This document shows positions 35,748 to 45,900 of a stretch of DNA of 64,000 nt, one piece after another. A program made the translations under genes and the position numbers. Below the pieces are notes generated by a model, which did no database searches, was not told where the DNA came from, and worked only from the letters and a program-made list of their open reading frames with translations. The stretch's first letter is position 1, and each line of letters opens with the position of its first letter. Source of the DNA: Sphingorhabdus sp. Alg231-15 (lineage in GTDB: Bacteria; Pseudomonadota; Alphaproteobacteria; Sphingomonadales; Sphingomonadaceae); NCBI RefSeq assembly GCF_900149705.1, contig NZ_LT703001.1:2660001-2724000 (forward strand), in the 5' to 3' direction.

Positions 35748-36884
35748 CTAGACCAAAAAGGAAGCCCAGTCACTTATCAAGACACGCCGTTTCTCTAATC
35801 GATCCGATCGTTGATAAGCTCCTATGACGCCGGAATCGACAGAGTGTCCCAAAGCAGTCTCTTTAACCTCAAATGGCGTGTCCGTTTGCTCTTCCACCCA
35901 AGTCCGAAATGTCGCCCTAAATCCATGCGGACGCGCTACATAGCCCTCACGCTTCATAAAAAGCGACATTGCCATATCTGACATAGGTTTACCACGCATG
36001 GCGTTGAACAGATGTTGATTGTCCGATTGTTCACGAGCGGTCTTAACAACAGCAAGCGCTTCCTCGGTCAAAGGAATGCGGTGTTTCTGACCGGTCTTTG
36101 TTCTCTCGCCTGACAGTTTCCACACATCGCCTTCAATCTCATCGAACGTAGCAAGTCGAACTTCGGTCGTTCGCGCTACCGTCAAGATAAGAAAACGCAA
36201 TGCCAGCGGAACTGCGCCTGACCGCGTTTTGAGCCACTGATAAAATTTCGGCGCGTCTTGGTAGGGCATTGATGGAATATGCTGCACTTTGTGAGCTTGC
36301 TTCCCTAACAGGGCCCGTGCTTTCATCGTTGCCTGCATATCGACATCTAGCCCAAGTGCCGCAGAGTACTGGATAACCTGTCCGATATGGCCAAGCGCTT
36401 TGCGCGCGGTTTCTGCTTTTTCATGCCAGATGGGTTGCAAAGTCTTCTTGATCATATGCTGGTCAACATCTTCCACCGGCCTATCGCCGATGGTGGGCAG
36501 AACATGATGATTGAGCAGCCCCATCCAGCGCTTCACAGCGTTCTTGTTTTTGAGACCAGCCTTCTTTGCTTCAAAACAGCCTTGTGCTGCTTCGGCGAGT
36601 GTCACAGCCAATGGTTTTTCACGTTCCTTTTTTCGTTCTTCGATTGGATCAAGGCCATCACGAACAACGCGCCTAGCTTTTGCGGCCCGTTCGCGTGCTT
36701 CCGCAATGGAAACATCGGGCCAGCGCCCGAGACCCATTTCCCGGCGCTTGCCTCTGATAACAATCCGCAATTGCCATTTGCCTGCATCCCTTGATCTTTT
36801 GACAAGCCACAATCCTTGGCCGTCGGCATATTTGCCTTCGCCTAAATTTTTGGCGCGCATCTGGGTCAGGGTGTTATAAAGCAT
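35748..36884 (-). CDS. P4-type tyrosine integrase
   Basis: A 378-aa integrase with an N-terminal DUF4102/arm-binding domain (KNLGEGKYADGQGLWLV) and a C-terminal catalytic domain. Catalytic residues: Arg238 in VARTTEVR, His320 and Arg323 in HGFRATFR, His347 in LGH and Tyr357 in AYQRSD. This family targets tRNA 3' ends. It lies at the end of island A, reading away from the att-like site at 37062, about 180 bp beyond its start. AGGTGGGC before the ATG is a fair ribosome site. It appears intact. Confidence 0.95.
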   Translation of the reverse strand: MLYNTLTQMRAKNLGEGKYADGQGLWLVKRSRDAGKWQLRIVIRGKRREMGLGRWPDVSIAEARERAAKARRVVRDGLDPIEERKKEREKPLAVTLAEAAQGCFEAKKAGLKNKNAVKRWMGLLNHHVLPTIGDRPVEDVDQHMIKKTLQPIWHEKAETARKALGHIGQVIQYSAALGLDVDMQATMKARALLGKQAHKVQHIPSMPYQDAPKFYQWLKTRSGAVPLALRFLILTVARTTEVRLATFDEIEGDVWKLSGERTKTGQKHRIPLTEEALAVVKTAREQSDNQHLFNAMRGKPMSDMAMSLFMKREGYVARPHGFRATFRTWVEEQTDTPFEVKETALGHSVDSGVIGAYQRSDRLEKRRVLISDWASFLV

Positions 36885-37110
36885 CAGCCCACCTTTTGGT
36901 ACATTGGGACTCGAACTAGCAGCTACCCTAATAGCTCACCTTTCGACGTGTGAAAAGGTGAAAATCTATGATTCGACATGTTCAACCGAAATTCGCATAG
37001 CTAGTTGAAATATAAGGTATATATTGCGTTATGTTCAGTTATGGAAAAGTGCTGCCATGAATCTTCTGGCACCAGCAATTGGTTTTTGATCCTTAAATAA
37101 TTGAAAAATA
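36882..37110. repeat. Integrase-upstream/att block, copy A
   Basis: From the integrase start codon (36882-36884) outward, this block is clearly homologous, with many substitutions, to 57315-57540. Shared landmarks are CCACCTTTTGG, AGC(T/C)CACCTTT(C/T)GACGTG, ATGTTCA and GAATCTTCTGGCACCAG. It includes the att-like core at 37062. Confidence 0.75.
37062..37075 (+). repeat. Internal att-like site between island A and segment B
   Basis: TCTTCTGGCACCAG matches the tRNA-Leu 3' end (1453-1467) with one G missing. It marks the probable junction of two tandem elements. The remaining gene-free stretch to 37507 contains the palindrome at 37358. Confidence 0.6.
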
Positions 37111-37357
37111 ACGCTTAAATAGAAAATCTGTTAACGTTATCTCCAAATGGTCACTTTTAGGGATTCAAGCTTTTCAATAAGCTACCGAAATTAAACAGTT
37201 ATTTATGGTGCGGATGAATCTGGCCCACCTTCTTAGGTGTGGTTGCAGCAATACGGGCTCGATCTTTTTGTTCTTTGTAAGCGCACAAACGAAGATTACA
37301 CTCTATCGATAGTCCGCAGGATGGCTCTCGATCCTGTCAGCTTGCAAAGGAATCCAA

Positions 37358-37380
37358 TTTACATCCAAAATGGATATAAA
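37358..37380. promoter_or_regulatory. Palindrome upstream of the secretion operon, copy 1
   Basis: TTTACATCCA-AAA-TGGATATAAA, an inverted repeat with one mismatch, about 130 bp before the HlyB-like start. The same core recurs at 41196-41220. Likely an operator of a shared regulator. Confidence 0.5.
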
Positions 37381-37507
37381 TATGCCTGCGAACAAAAAGA
37401 AACCAAGTAAATCTGTGTAATTGACCATTGGTTATCAGTTTAGCTGGCGAATCTATGCAATCACTGCTAATGGCTCGCCGCTTGAGTATAGCGGGGGCGC
37501 GTAAAAT

Positions 37508-39688
37508 ATGTCCGTCAGGGCAGACGACCAGACCATAGATCAACCTGTTGAACAAACCGGGCCGATTGATCCGGCGCTGGCCTGTTTTGTGTTGCTTGCT
37601 AAATTTCTAGGCCTGCCGGCCGACCCCCAACAGATACATCATGATCGTGGCAAGGGCGATGAACCCTATACGCTGGAGCATTTGTCGCGGATTGGGAAAA
37701 AGCTTGGCTTGATTGCGCGGTTGCGTGATGCCTCCAGAGAAGAGCTCTCCAAGATTCCGCTGCCCGCGATTGTGCGAACAAACGACGGCAGTGCATTTAT
37801 TTTGCTAAAGATCGAAGAAGATATCGACAATCCGCGCTTCCTTATACAGCGCGGAGATGCGGAGCGCCCGGAAGTCTTGTCGGCAGAAGCTTTTGATGAG
37901 GCATATGCAGGACGTTTGCTCCTCCTGACATCCCGTGAAAAGGTCGCGGGTGACAAGCGGCCCTTTGATATCAGCTGGTTCATTCCCGCGCTGGTCAAAT
38001 ATCGCCGTGCCTTGCGCGATGTGCTGGTCGGCAGTTTTTTCCTGCAGCTAATGGGGCTGGCGTCCCCGATATTCTTCCAGCTCGTGATTGACAAAGTGTT
38101 GGTTCACCAGTCGCTGACCACTTTGGAAGTACTCGCGTTCGGGCTAGCGGTTGTGCTGATCTGGGAGACCTTTTTGTCTGCGCTCAGAAACTGGCTTTTC
38201 GCCCACACGACCAACCGGGTCGATGCAGAACTATCTTCCAATATGTTCCGGCATCTCGTCAATTTGCCGGTGAGCTATTTTGAAGCGCGGCGTGTGGGTG
38301 ACAGCGTGGCGCGCGTGCGCGAACTGGAAACCATACGTGAGTTTCTGACCAGCAACGCGGTGACAGTGGTGATCGATCTGTTCTTTACCATCGTCTTCTT
38401 CGTGGTGATGTATATCTATTCTCCGTTGCTGACACTCATTGTTGCGCTGACCATTCCGATCTATATCGCAATCTCTCTGTTTATCACGCCGCCACTACGC
38501 GCGCGGCTGGACGAGAAATTCCGCCGCGGGGCCGAGAACCAGGCTTTTCTGGTCGAAACCGTGACTGGAATTGGCACGCTCAAATCCATGGCTGTTGAAC
38601 CGCAGATGCGGGACAAGTGGGAAAAGCTCTTCTCCGGATATACGCAAACAGGTTTCAAGGTCGCGATCCTGTCCAATTGGGGCAGCCATTTGATCCAGGC
38701 TGTGTCCAAACTGACGACCGTGGCGATCCTTTTCTTTGGTGCCAAGGCCGTGATTGCGGGAACGCTGACGGTGGGTTCGCTGGTGGCCTTCAACATGCTG
38801 GCCGGTCGCGTCGCGCAGCCGATCCTCCGTCTGTCGCAACTATGGCAAGATTTTCAGCAGGTTCGTATCTCAGTCGATCGCTTGGGTGATGTTCTCAATG
38901 CGCCGGCTGAGCCAGAGCACAATCCCAATCGCGCGAGTTTGCCGCCTATCTCTGGTCGGGTGGAATTTGACAAGGTACGCTTTCGCTATCGCCCCGATGC
39001 ACCTGAGGCCTTGCGCGGTGTTAGTCTCGAGGTCAAAGCGGGCGAGATGCTCGGCATTGTCGGACCTTCGGGATCTGGCAAATCCACGCTGACAAAATTG
39101 GTCCAACGGCTTTACGTGCCGGAGCAAGGCAGGGTGCTGATTGATGGTGTTGATCTGGCTCTGGTTGATCCGGCTTGGCTCCGACGGCAAATCGGCGTGG
39201 TGTTGCAGGAGAACATCCTGTTTAATCGCACGGTCCGCGAGAACATTTCTCTGGCTGACTCCACGCGGCCCATGGAAGCAGTGATTGCGGCAGCAACGCT
39301 GGCCGGGGCACATGAATTTATCTTGGAACTGCCCCATGGTTATGACACGATAATTGAAGAACGGGGCGGCAATCTATCCGGTGGTCAGCGTCAAAGGCTG
39401 GCCATTGCAAGAGCGCTAATTGGAGATCCCCGTGTCTTGATATTGGACGAAGCCACCAGCGCACTGGATGCGGAGAGCGAAGAGATCATCCAGAATAATT
39501 TGGGCAAGATCGCGCATGGGCGGACGGTGATGATCATTGCCCACCGCTTGTCCGCTGTGCGTCAGTGCAATCGTATTGTGACCGTTGAAGCGGGCGATAT
39601 TACCGAGATCGGTACCCATGAGGAGCTGATCGAGGCCGATGGCCGCTATGCCAAGCTCTACAAGAAGCAAATGGGTATCGGGGCATGA
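37508..39688 (+). CDS. HlyB-like type I secretion ABC transporter
   Basis: A 726-aa exporter: an N-terminal C39-like domain (1-145), a membrane domain of about six helices (157-450) and an ATPase (483-726). Walker A is GPSGSGKST (519-527), signature LSGGQ (623-627), Walker B VLILDE (643-648), and the H-loop is IIAHRLS. The C39-like domain lacks the catalytic Cys in the usual DCG position (the sequence is DPA) and so is a substrate-docking domain, as in RTX toxin exporters. It overlaps the HlyD-like gene by ATGA and presumably exports the giant RTX protein encoded downstream. Confidence 0.95.
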   Translation: MSVRADDQTIDQPVEQTGPIDPALACFVLLAKFLGLPADPQQIHHDRGKGDEPYTLEHLSRIGKKLGLIARLRDASREELSKIPLPAIVRTNDGSAFILLKIEEDIDNPRFLIQRGDAERPEVLSAEAFDEAYAGRLLLLTSREKVAGDKRPFDISWFIPALVKYRRALRDVLVGSFFLQLMGLASPIFFQLVIDKVLVHQSLTTLEVLAFGLAVVLIWETFLSALRNWLFAHTTNRVDAELSSNMFRHLVNLPVSYFEARRVGDSVARVRELETIREFLTSNAVTVVIDLFFTIVFFVVMYIYSPLLTLIVALTIPIYIAISLFITPPLRARLDEKFRRGAENQAFLVETVTGIGTLKSMAVEPQMRDKWEKLFSGYTQTGFKVAILSNWGSHLIQAVSKLTTVAILFFGAKAVIAGTLTVGSLVAFNMLAGRVAQPILRLSQLWQDFQQVRISVDRLGDVLNAPAEPEHNPNRASLPPISGRVEFDKVRFRYRPDAPEALRGVSLEVKAGEMLGIVGPSGSGKSTLTKLVQRLYVPEQGRVLIDGVDLALVDPAWLRRQIGVVLQENILFNRTVRENISLADSTRPMEAVIAAATLAGAHEFILELPHGYDTIIEERGGNLSGGQRQRLAIARALIGDPRVLILDEATSALDAESEEIIQNNLGKIAHGRTVMIIAHRLSAVRQCNRIVTVEAGDITEIGTHEELIEADGRYAKLYKKQMGIGA

Positions 39689-41157
39689 GCGAAGATCAAG
39701 CCAGCTCTGAAAGCGAAGTTCCGGAACAGGAAGCTCCTCAAGAGGGCTTTTTTGCACGCCGCTTTCCCGGCCTTGCGCGCCATTGGATGATCCTCCGGGA
39801 AAGCTGGGCGCAGCAAAATGTCGCGGATGAAAATGCCAAGCCGCAAAGCGATCATGAATTTTTGCCGGCTGCCCTGGAGATTATGGAGAAGCCAGCGAGC
39901 CCCGGCCTGCGCTGGTTGATGCTGATCCTGTGCAGCCTGTTTGCAATAGCCTTGCTGTGGTCGTTTATCGGCAAAGTGGATGTAGTCGCAACCGCTACCG
40001 GTAAAGTGGTGCCCTCGGCGAGCAGCAAGATCATTCAACCGATTGAGATCGGATCCATCCGTGCCATCCATGTGAAGAACGGTCAGCGGGTCAAGAAAGG
40101 CCAATTGCTGGTCGAACTAGACTCCACCATCAGCAATGCCGACGAGGCACAAAGCTCCCAGCAGCTGATGTCGGCGGAGATTGTGCGCGCCCGCAATGAT
40201 GCACTCATGGCCCATCTGCAAGGGCTTGATGCCCGCTTCGTTCCGCCCGCAGGCACGCCGGTTGATGTTGTGCTCACCCAGTCGCAATTTGTGCGTTCTG
40301 CCATCGCGGAATATGAAGCGGAGAAATCGGGCCTCCAGCAGCAGCGCGCCGAACGGCAGGCACAGCTTGCCGGCGCAGAGGCCGAGATCAGCAAGCTGGA
40401 ACAGACATTGCCGTTGCTTGATCGCCAGCTGGCGGCAAGGCAGGAGCTCGCAGATAAAGGCTACTTCTCCCGGCTGCGCCTGCTCGAATTTGAGCAATTG
40501 CGCGTGGAGCACATCCAGAATATCGCCGTGCAAACCGCCCGTGCTGCGGAAGCACGCGCGTCTATCCGCAATCTGGAGGCCCAGATCAGACGCCTGCGCG
40601 AAGCCTTTGGTCGCGGCGCGATTGCGGAAATGGCGGAAGCCGAGGGGCAATCAGCGATGGCAGGAGCGGAGCTGCAAAAGTCTGCTCGTCGGCGCGAGTT
40701 TCAGCAGATCAAGTCGCCGGTCAATGGCACCGTGCAGCAACTTACTCTGACGACCATTGGCGGCGTGGTGCAACCCGCCGAACCGATCATGGTGATCGTG
40801 CCCGATGATGCCGAAGTGCAGGTCAGCGCGCAGATTCTCAACAAGGATATCGGGTTCATCTATGAAGGCCAGCCGGTGCGGGTGAAGCTGGAGGCGTTTA
40901 ACTTTACCGACTACGGCCTGATCGAAGGCGTGGTCGACAATATCAGCCGCGATGCGATCCAGGATGAGAATCTCGGACTGGTCTATGCCACGCGGATCAA
41001 GCTCAACAAGCGCCACCTTATGATCAATGGCAAGAACCAGGCCATTGGTCCCGGTTTACAGGTGCAGGCAGAGATCAAGACCGGCGAACGGCGTATCATC
41101 CAATATCTGCTATCACCCCTCGCCAAGACAATGGATGAAGCAGGGCGTGAACGGTGA
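39685..41157 (+). CDS. HlyD-like membrane-fusion protein
   Basis: A 490-aa periplasmic adaptor. One N-terminal transmembrane helix (WLMLILCSLFAIALLWSFIG, near 73-92), then the barrel-lipoyl start ATATGKVVPS, a long coiled coil (about 150-330) and the second lipoyl half (IKSPVNGTVQQL). It ends with the HlyD family C-terminal beta-barrel. It overlaps the ABC gene by 4 bp. It would bridge the inner-membrane pump to a TolC-like outer-membrane channel encoded elsewhere. Confidence 0.95.
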   Translation: MSEDQASSESEVPEQEAPQEGFFARRFPGLARHWMILRESWAQQNVADENAKPQSDHEFLPAALEIMEKPASPGLRWLMLILCSLFAIALLWSFIGKVDVVATATGKVVPSASSKIIQPIEIGSIRAIHVKNGQRVKKGQLLVELDSTISNADEAQSSQQLMSAEIVRARNDALMAHLQGLDARFVPPAGTPVDVVLTQSQFVRSAIAEYEAEKSGLQQQRAERQAQLAGAEAEISKLEQTLPLLDRQLAARQELADKGYFSRLRLLEFEQLRVEHIQNIAVQTARAAEARASIRNLEAQIRRLREAFGRGAIAEMAEAEGQSAMAGAELQKSARRREFQQIKSPVNGTVQQLTLTTIGGVVQPAEPIMVIVPDDAEVQVSAQILNKDIGFIYEGQPVRVKLEAFNFTDYGLIEGVVDNISRDAIQDENLGLVYATRIKLNKRHLMINGKNQAIGPGLQVQAEIKTGERRIIQYLLSPLAKTMDEAGRER

Positions 41158-41195
41158 GTTAAGTATTGAGAACAGCGATATTCTGCGGCTTTTCA

Positions 41196-41220
41196 ATATA
41201 CATCCAAAATGGATGTATAT
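41196..41220. promoter_or_regulatory. Palindrome upstream of the toxin operon, copy 2
   Basis: ATATACATCCA-AAA-TGGATGTATAT has perfect 11-bp arms. It lies in the 289-bp gap after the HlyD-like gene and about 230 bp before the acyltransferase gene. With copy 1 at 37358 it suggests the export and toxin operons share a regulator. Confidence 0.6.
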
Positions 41221-41446
41221 TTTATCAAAGTTTTACATGCAATTGCACTTGTCTTGTCTGATTTTGCGGCTAGTCTGCAAGAAGAGTCGTGGGGGCCTGC
41301 AACATAAAAATGTACAGGTTTAGTTGGTGAATATCCGGTTTTTTGCGGATTTTTACCACTGGGCGTGCGGTGACTCGCACGCTGGCGTAGCTGACCAGCA
41401 GGGGGTTGGCGGTCAGAAGAGTTTGTATTGAGGGGCCAGAATATCA

Positions 41447-42160
41447 ATGAGTACGAAAAAACCAGCCAAGAAAGCTGCGACCAACGGGTCTGCGGCCGGT
41501 AAAAACGCGCCTACAGCAAAAGCTGTTGCGGCCGAGCCTGATGCCGATAAGGCTGGTACAGTCGATACAGATGCCAGCAGCAGGCCTACGCTGACGCCTC
41601 AAGCGATGGAGAAAATCGCCGCATTGCGCGGGAAAATCCAGACAAGCGTTGGTCAAGTAGTTCTCGCGATGATGAACTTGCCGCGCTATCGCAATCAAAC
41701 GTTGAACGATCTCACCCATTTGATCATCGAACCTTTGCTCCGTGACCGATTGGCCATTGCGTCCTCACGGCCTAAAGATACCGAAGAGGATAATGCTGCC
41801 GCCGAGACACTGGCTGGGATTGCCATCTGGGCGAGCGTGTCGGACGATGTCGATGCAAAAATCCGGGAACAGACTAAAGGCGGCGCTTTTCCCATTCGAT
41901 TGGCCAGCGAAGACTGGGTTAGCGGCGAAAAACTGTGGTTGCTCGACGTTATCGCGCCTAATCGCAAGTTAGCGACTGCAGTGCTGGCGAATTTCAGTCA
42001 GGTCGCGAAGGATAAACCGGTCGCCATCCACCCTATTGTTGCACGGTCGGTTGATCCAGAATTACTCAAGAAGATGAAGGGTAAGTCGGCAGGCGACGCC
42101 AATGGCGCGAAGGTCAGGCAGGAGCTAACGGCAGATATAGAAAACAAAGGCGAGGCATAA
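41447..42160 (+). CDS. RTX lysine-acyltransferase homologue (HlyC family)
   Basis: A 237-aa protein. After a low-complexity Lys/Ala N-terminus of about 50 residues comes the HlyC-like domain: GQVVLAMMNLPRYRNQTL, TLAGIAIWASVSDDV, ASEDWVSGEKLWLLDVIAP (Asp156, Asp167). HlyC enzymes fatty-acylate lysines of RTX toxins. The His normally found in the SPxHR motif is Tyr or Arg here (NLPRYR, 77-82), so activity may be altered. It starts an operon with the lipoprotein and RTX genes. Confidence 0.8.
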   Translation: MSTKKPAKKAATNGSAAGKNAPTAKAVAAEPDADKAGTVDTDASSRPTLTPQAMEKIAALRGKIQTSVGQVVLAMMNLPRYRNQTLNDLTHLIIEPLLRDRLAIASSRPKDTEEDNAAAETLAGIAIWASVSDDVDAKIREQTKGGAFPIRLASEDWVSGEKLWLLDVIAPNRKLATAVLANFSQVAKDKPVAIHPIVARSVDPELLKKMKGKSAGDANGAKVRQELTADIENKGEA

Positions 42161-42906
42161 TGAACCGGGCATTTTTAAGTTTATTGACCGTAGCGATGCT
42201 AATGTCGCTCGGTGGATGTAAAGAAACCGGAGCTGGCAAAAAGAGCAGCGCAGAAGTTCGATACAAGGTCACTATAGAGGTCGATACGCCTGAAGGAATG
42301 CGCTCCGGGTCCAGCGTGTGGAGCTGGACATTGAGCCGACCAAGCTTGGCCTTAGCCTCGCCTTATAATGGTAAATTCAAAGGAGAAGCTGTGGCCGTAG
42401 ACTTGCCGAACGGCAAAACACTATTTGGATTGGTGAGCGGGCAAGAATTGATCCCTGAACGCCAATTTCGAGAGCTTCGCTCCCGCCCGAGGGAGCGCGA
42501 AGACCGGGTCGCTGACATCCGTGATATTGCTTCGAACCTTGGCGCGAGCACAAAGCTTCCCTGTGAGAAACGTACCGGTGATGAACGCGGCGTAGAGCGC
42601 GTCAATTATCGATTTGATTGTATCATGCTGGTTAGCTTTGACGACATAAACAACCCTAAATCTGTGTTTCTGGTCAATTATCATGATGCCACCGCTAGCC
42701 TTGGTAAAGGCTACGCTATCAAGGCCATTACTGTAACCATTGCCGATGAACCGGTGACGATGGGAATAAAGAAAAGGCTGGGGTGGTTGGAAGAAGTTGG
42801 GCGCGAAAGAGGAACTCTAGTCCCTGATCCGCCCAGATTGCTTAAAGATTCAACGCCTATTCAGAGAGTTGGCCCTGGCTACTTTACAACGGAACTATAC
42901 AAATGA
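42160..42906 (+). CDS. Predicted lipoprotein of the RTX operon
   Basis: A 248-aa protein. The signal peptide FLSLLTVAMLMSLGGC ends in a lipobox with Cys at residue 20. The mature part has no family I recognise; it has two further Cys that could form a disulphide (LPCEKR and RFDCIM). Its start overlaps the acyltransferase stop by one base and its stop overlaps the RTX start by ATGA. It may be an outer-membrane or periplasmic partner of the RTX protein, such as an immunity or tethering lipoprotein. Confidence 0.75.
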   Translation: MNRAFLSLLTVAMLMSLGGCKETGAGKKSSAEVRYKVTIEVDTPEGMRSGSSVWSWTLSRPSLALASPYNGKFKGEAVAVDLPNGKTLFGLVSGQELIPERQFRELRSRPREREDRVADIRDIASNLGASTKLPCEKRTGDERGVERVNYRFDCIMLVSFDDINNPKSVFLVNYHDATASLGKGYAIKAITVTIADEPVTMGIKKRLGWLEEVGRERGTLVPDPPRLLKDSTPIQRVGPGYFTTELYK

Positions 42907-45900
42907 TTTCTCGTGATCTTACATTAGCACTACTATCTTTGGATGCATATAACCGCGAATATGATCAGAACTTGATCGTGGCGGGAGATAGTCTAGGCAA
43001 GTTTAGTCTCATTAGTCGAGAATCTCAGGGAATAGGGCAGCAAGAATTTTCTAGTTGGCAATCAACCGGTTTTTACGCCATCGCCTATGACGTATCCGGA
43101 GCAGACATTACAGGGCTATCGGGCACGGTCATTTCTTATCGTGGTACAAATGCAAATTGGGATGCACCCGACGTAACGGACTTTCTGGATCGACCGCTTG
43201 TAAAAGATGCTCTGACAGGTTGGATCGTGGGTGCAGGGATACCTGGAGGACAAGCCAATCTGGCGATTGACTTTTACAAGGCCGTCGCTGGTGGGGTGAA
43301 CCCGTTCCTTTCCGATATAACAACCACAGGGCATTCACTTGGTGGCGGGCTAGCGGGATATGTCGCAACTCTATATGGCAATGATGGGGTATTATTCGAT
43401 CATATGCCATACGCGCTGGCCGTCGATGCGGCTTTTAAAGCGTCGGCCAATCCCGCGAATGATAGCCAGCAGCAATTGCGGGACCGAATATATGGAATGG
43501 GCAATATAATTCCTGCTAGCTCCAATGATCTTGAAGCTTTTGCTACTACTGGTGAAGTGCTCGGTAGCATCAGAACGGGTGATATATTAGCTAATCCGGA
43601 ACAGAATATATTTTATGGTGTATCTGTTGATGGTGTTGACAGTAATGGAGACCGTCGTAACCCTGTCGATCTTCACTCTCAGGCGCTCTTGGTCAATCTC
43701 ATCTGGGCACGAGACAATGTCTCTGATGACTGGGAAGCTGTCGCGCCACAACTATGGGATGCGTATTTTAGTGAAGAAGTTGCTGGAACATTAGCTTCCG
43801 ACATCGAGCAGTTTAGAGGGCCACTAGGCACCGATGTTTCTACTTTACAATCCGCCATCGCCTACAGTGCAATTGACGAAGGTGAACGTCCCTTTGGAGA
43901 CGTCGCAATCCGCTCGATGTTCAACGATGCCGCGGATCTTGGCAAAACAATAGAATTACTGCCATCGCGCGGCGGTTCTATCGGTTATGGCAGTGCGCTT
44001 TCAGAGCTATTGGTAGAATTTGCCGGATTGATGGCGTTGCGAGATGTGGAGGCAGATCAGCTTTCGGCTAATGACCCCAATGTTCTCGGTGGCATATTGG
44101 AAATCTTGTCCGAAGAAGGACCCAGTGAAGTTCCGGCAGCACTGCGCGTAAACTTCGGCAATGATCTATGGTCCGTAGGCGGCCAATTCCATGAAGCAGG
44201 TGGTAAGCAAGGGTTGATTGATGATTTGATCAATGCCTCGTTTACAAGCGATGGCAGTGATCGGGATGATTTGGAGCAATGGTATAGCAACGAAGCAAAG
44301 CCAGGTATCGATCTGCTGAAAAGCATAGATGAAGTTGTTTTTTCTCTGCAAGAAGGTCTCATTTTTCGTCCAGTAGATGGGTTGCCCGGATTAGGTCTTC
44401 AAGTTGGAACAACATCAACCGAAAGTTTTTCATATGCAGACGAAGGTGATCATTTTCTGTTTGCCGAACGGGGTGACGACAATGTCACCGGGAATATTGG
44501 CATTGATATCCTTTACGGGGGTATCGGCGATGACACACTAAACGGCGGTGGCGGTAAGGACTGGTTATCGGGCGGAACGGGACAAGACACGCTTGATGGC
44601 GGCTCTGAGGCAGATTATTTGGACGGCGGTCAGAATACCGACGTCGTTCGCGGTGGAGGCGGCGATGACACAATTATTGCCAATCGGGATGGTGCAACTG
44701 ATTCGTATGACGGCGGTGAAGACGATGATATAATCGTCTTTCAATGGAATGATGGCGTTTCTACTATTGATCTAAGTGCAACAGTTGCTGCCGATCAGTT
44801 GGCAGAAGGCTTTGGTCTCGAAATAAGATTCGCCAGTGTGGTTGACTTTGGCAATGATGATCTTGTTTCCTTGGAAAGGGCGGCCATCGAAGCTGGCAGA
44901 GATGTCGATACATTGGTCATTGCGGCCGACGCTGATATTGGCCTTGTTGACTATATTGATCTGGGGGCGACGCCCTCTAACAATTTTGACCTCATCGACA
45001 TAAGCGCCAGAAACGAAGGCTTGATCGTTAATCTTGGCGAAGAAAATCTCATTTTTGATGACGGGGTTCAACTTACGATACGCAACGCCGATGCTGTGCT
45101 TGGTGGTGATGGTGATGATCAGATTACCGGCAACGCCGGTGCAAACAGGATCGAGGGTGGCCAAGGTGCCGACATCCTGACGGGTGGTGCTGGAAATGAC
45201 TCAATATATAGCAACCTCAAACAGGACCCGAGCGACAATGATGGTAAAACAGACATACTGGATGGCGGTGCAGGCAGAGATTTCCTCTATGTAAATGGCG
45301 CTGATGAAGTAGCCAATATTGATCCGCTTGACCTTATCTTCTTCAATCGATTTTTGCTCGAGGGAGGAGTTCTGGATGCGGACCGCAATGTTTATATAGG
45401 CTCGCGAGAAGAAGAATATACCCTCTCAGGTGAGATACTTGAGGTCAAATATAACGACGAGACAATTGTCATCAAGGACTTCGTCAATGGCGATGGCGGC
45501 ATCAATCTGCGCGATGAAGATCCGGAAGATGACCCCAATAGATTTGATCCAACGGACTTCTTTAAGCGCTCTCTAAGTAGTTTGCTCAACCGTCTTTTCG
45601 GCCCCTATTTTACCAATCGTGATCCCCTAGTTCTCGATTTGAATCTAGGTGATGTTTCACTCAGGTCTTTGGCGCTTTCTGATGCCTTTTTCGATCTCGA
45701 CAGCAATAATTTTGTAGAGCGTACAGGCTGGATCCAACCAGGCGAAGGTTTGCTTGCTTTTGATGCCAATGGAAATGGCATTATCGATAACGGTAGCGAA
45801 CTATTCGGCACACCAACTGTCGATGGTTTTACGATCTTGGCCCAATATGACAGCAATAGCGATAATCAAATTACATCGGCTGATGGCATATGGGACCAAT

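Noticed and set aside
37508-39688. HlyB-like exporter as a bacteriocin-processing (C39) peptidase
   Set aside because: The catalytic Cys position is not conserved (DPA instead of DCG), and the downstream substrate is an RTX protein rather than a leader-bearing peptide.
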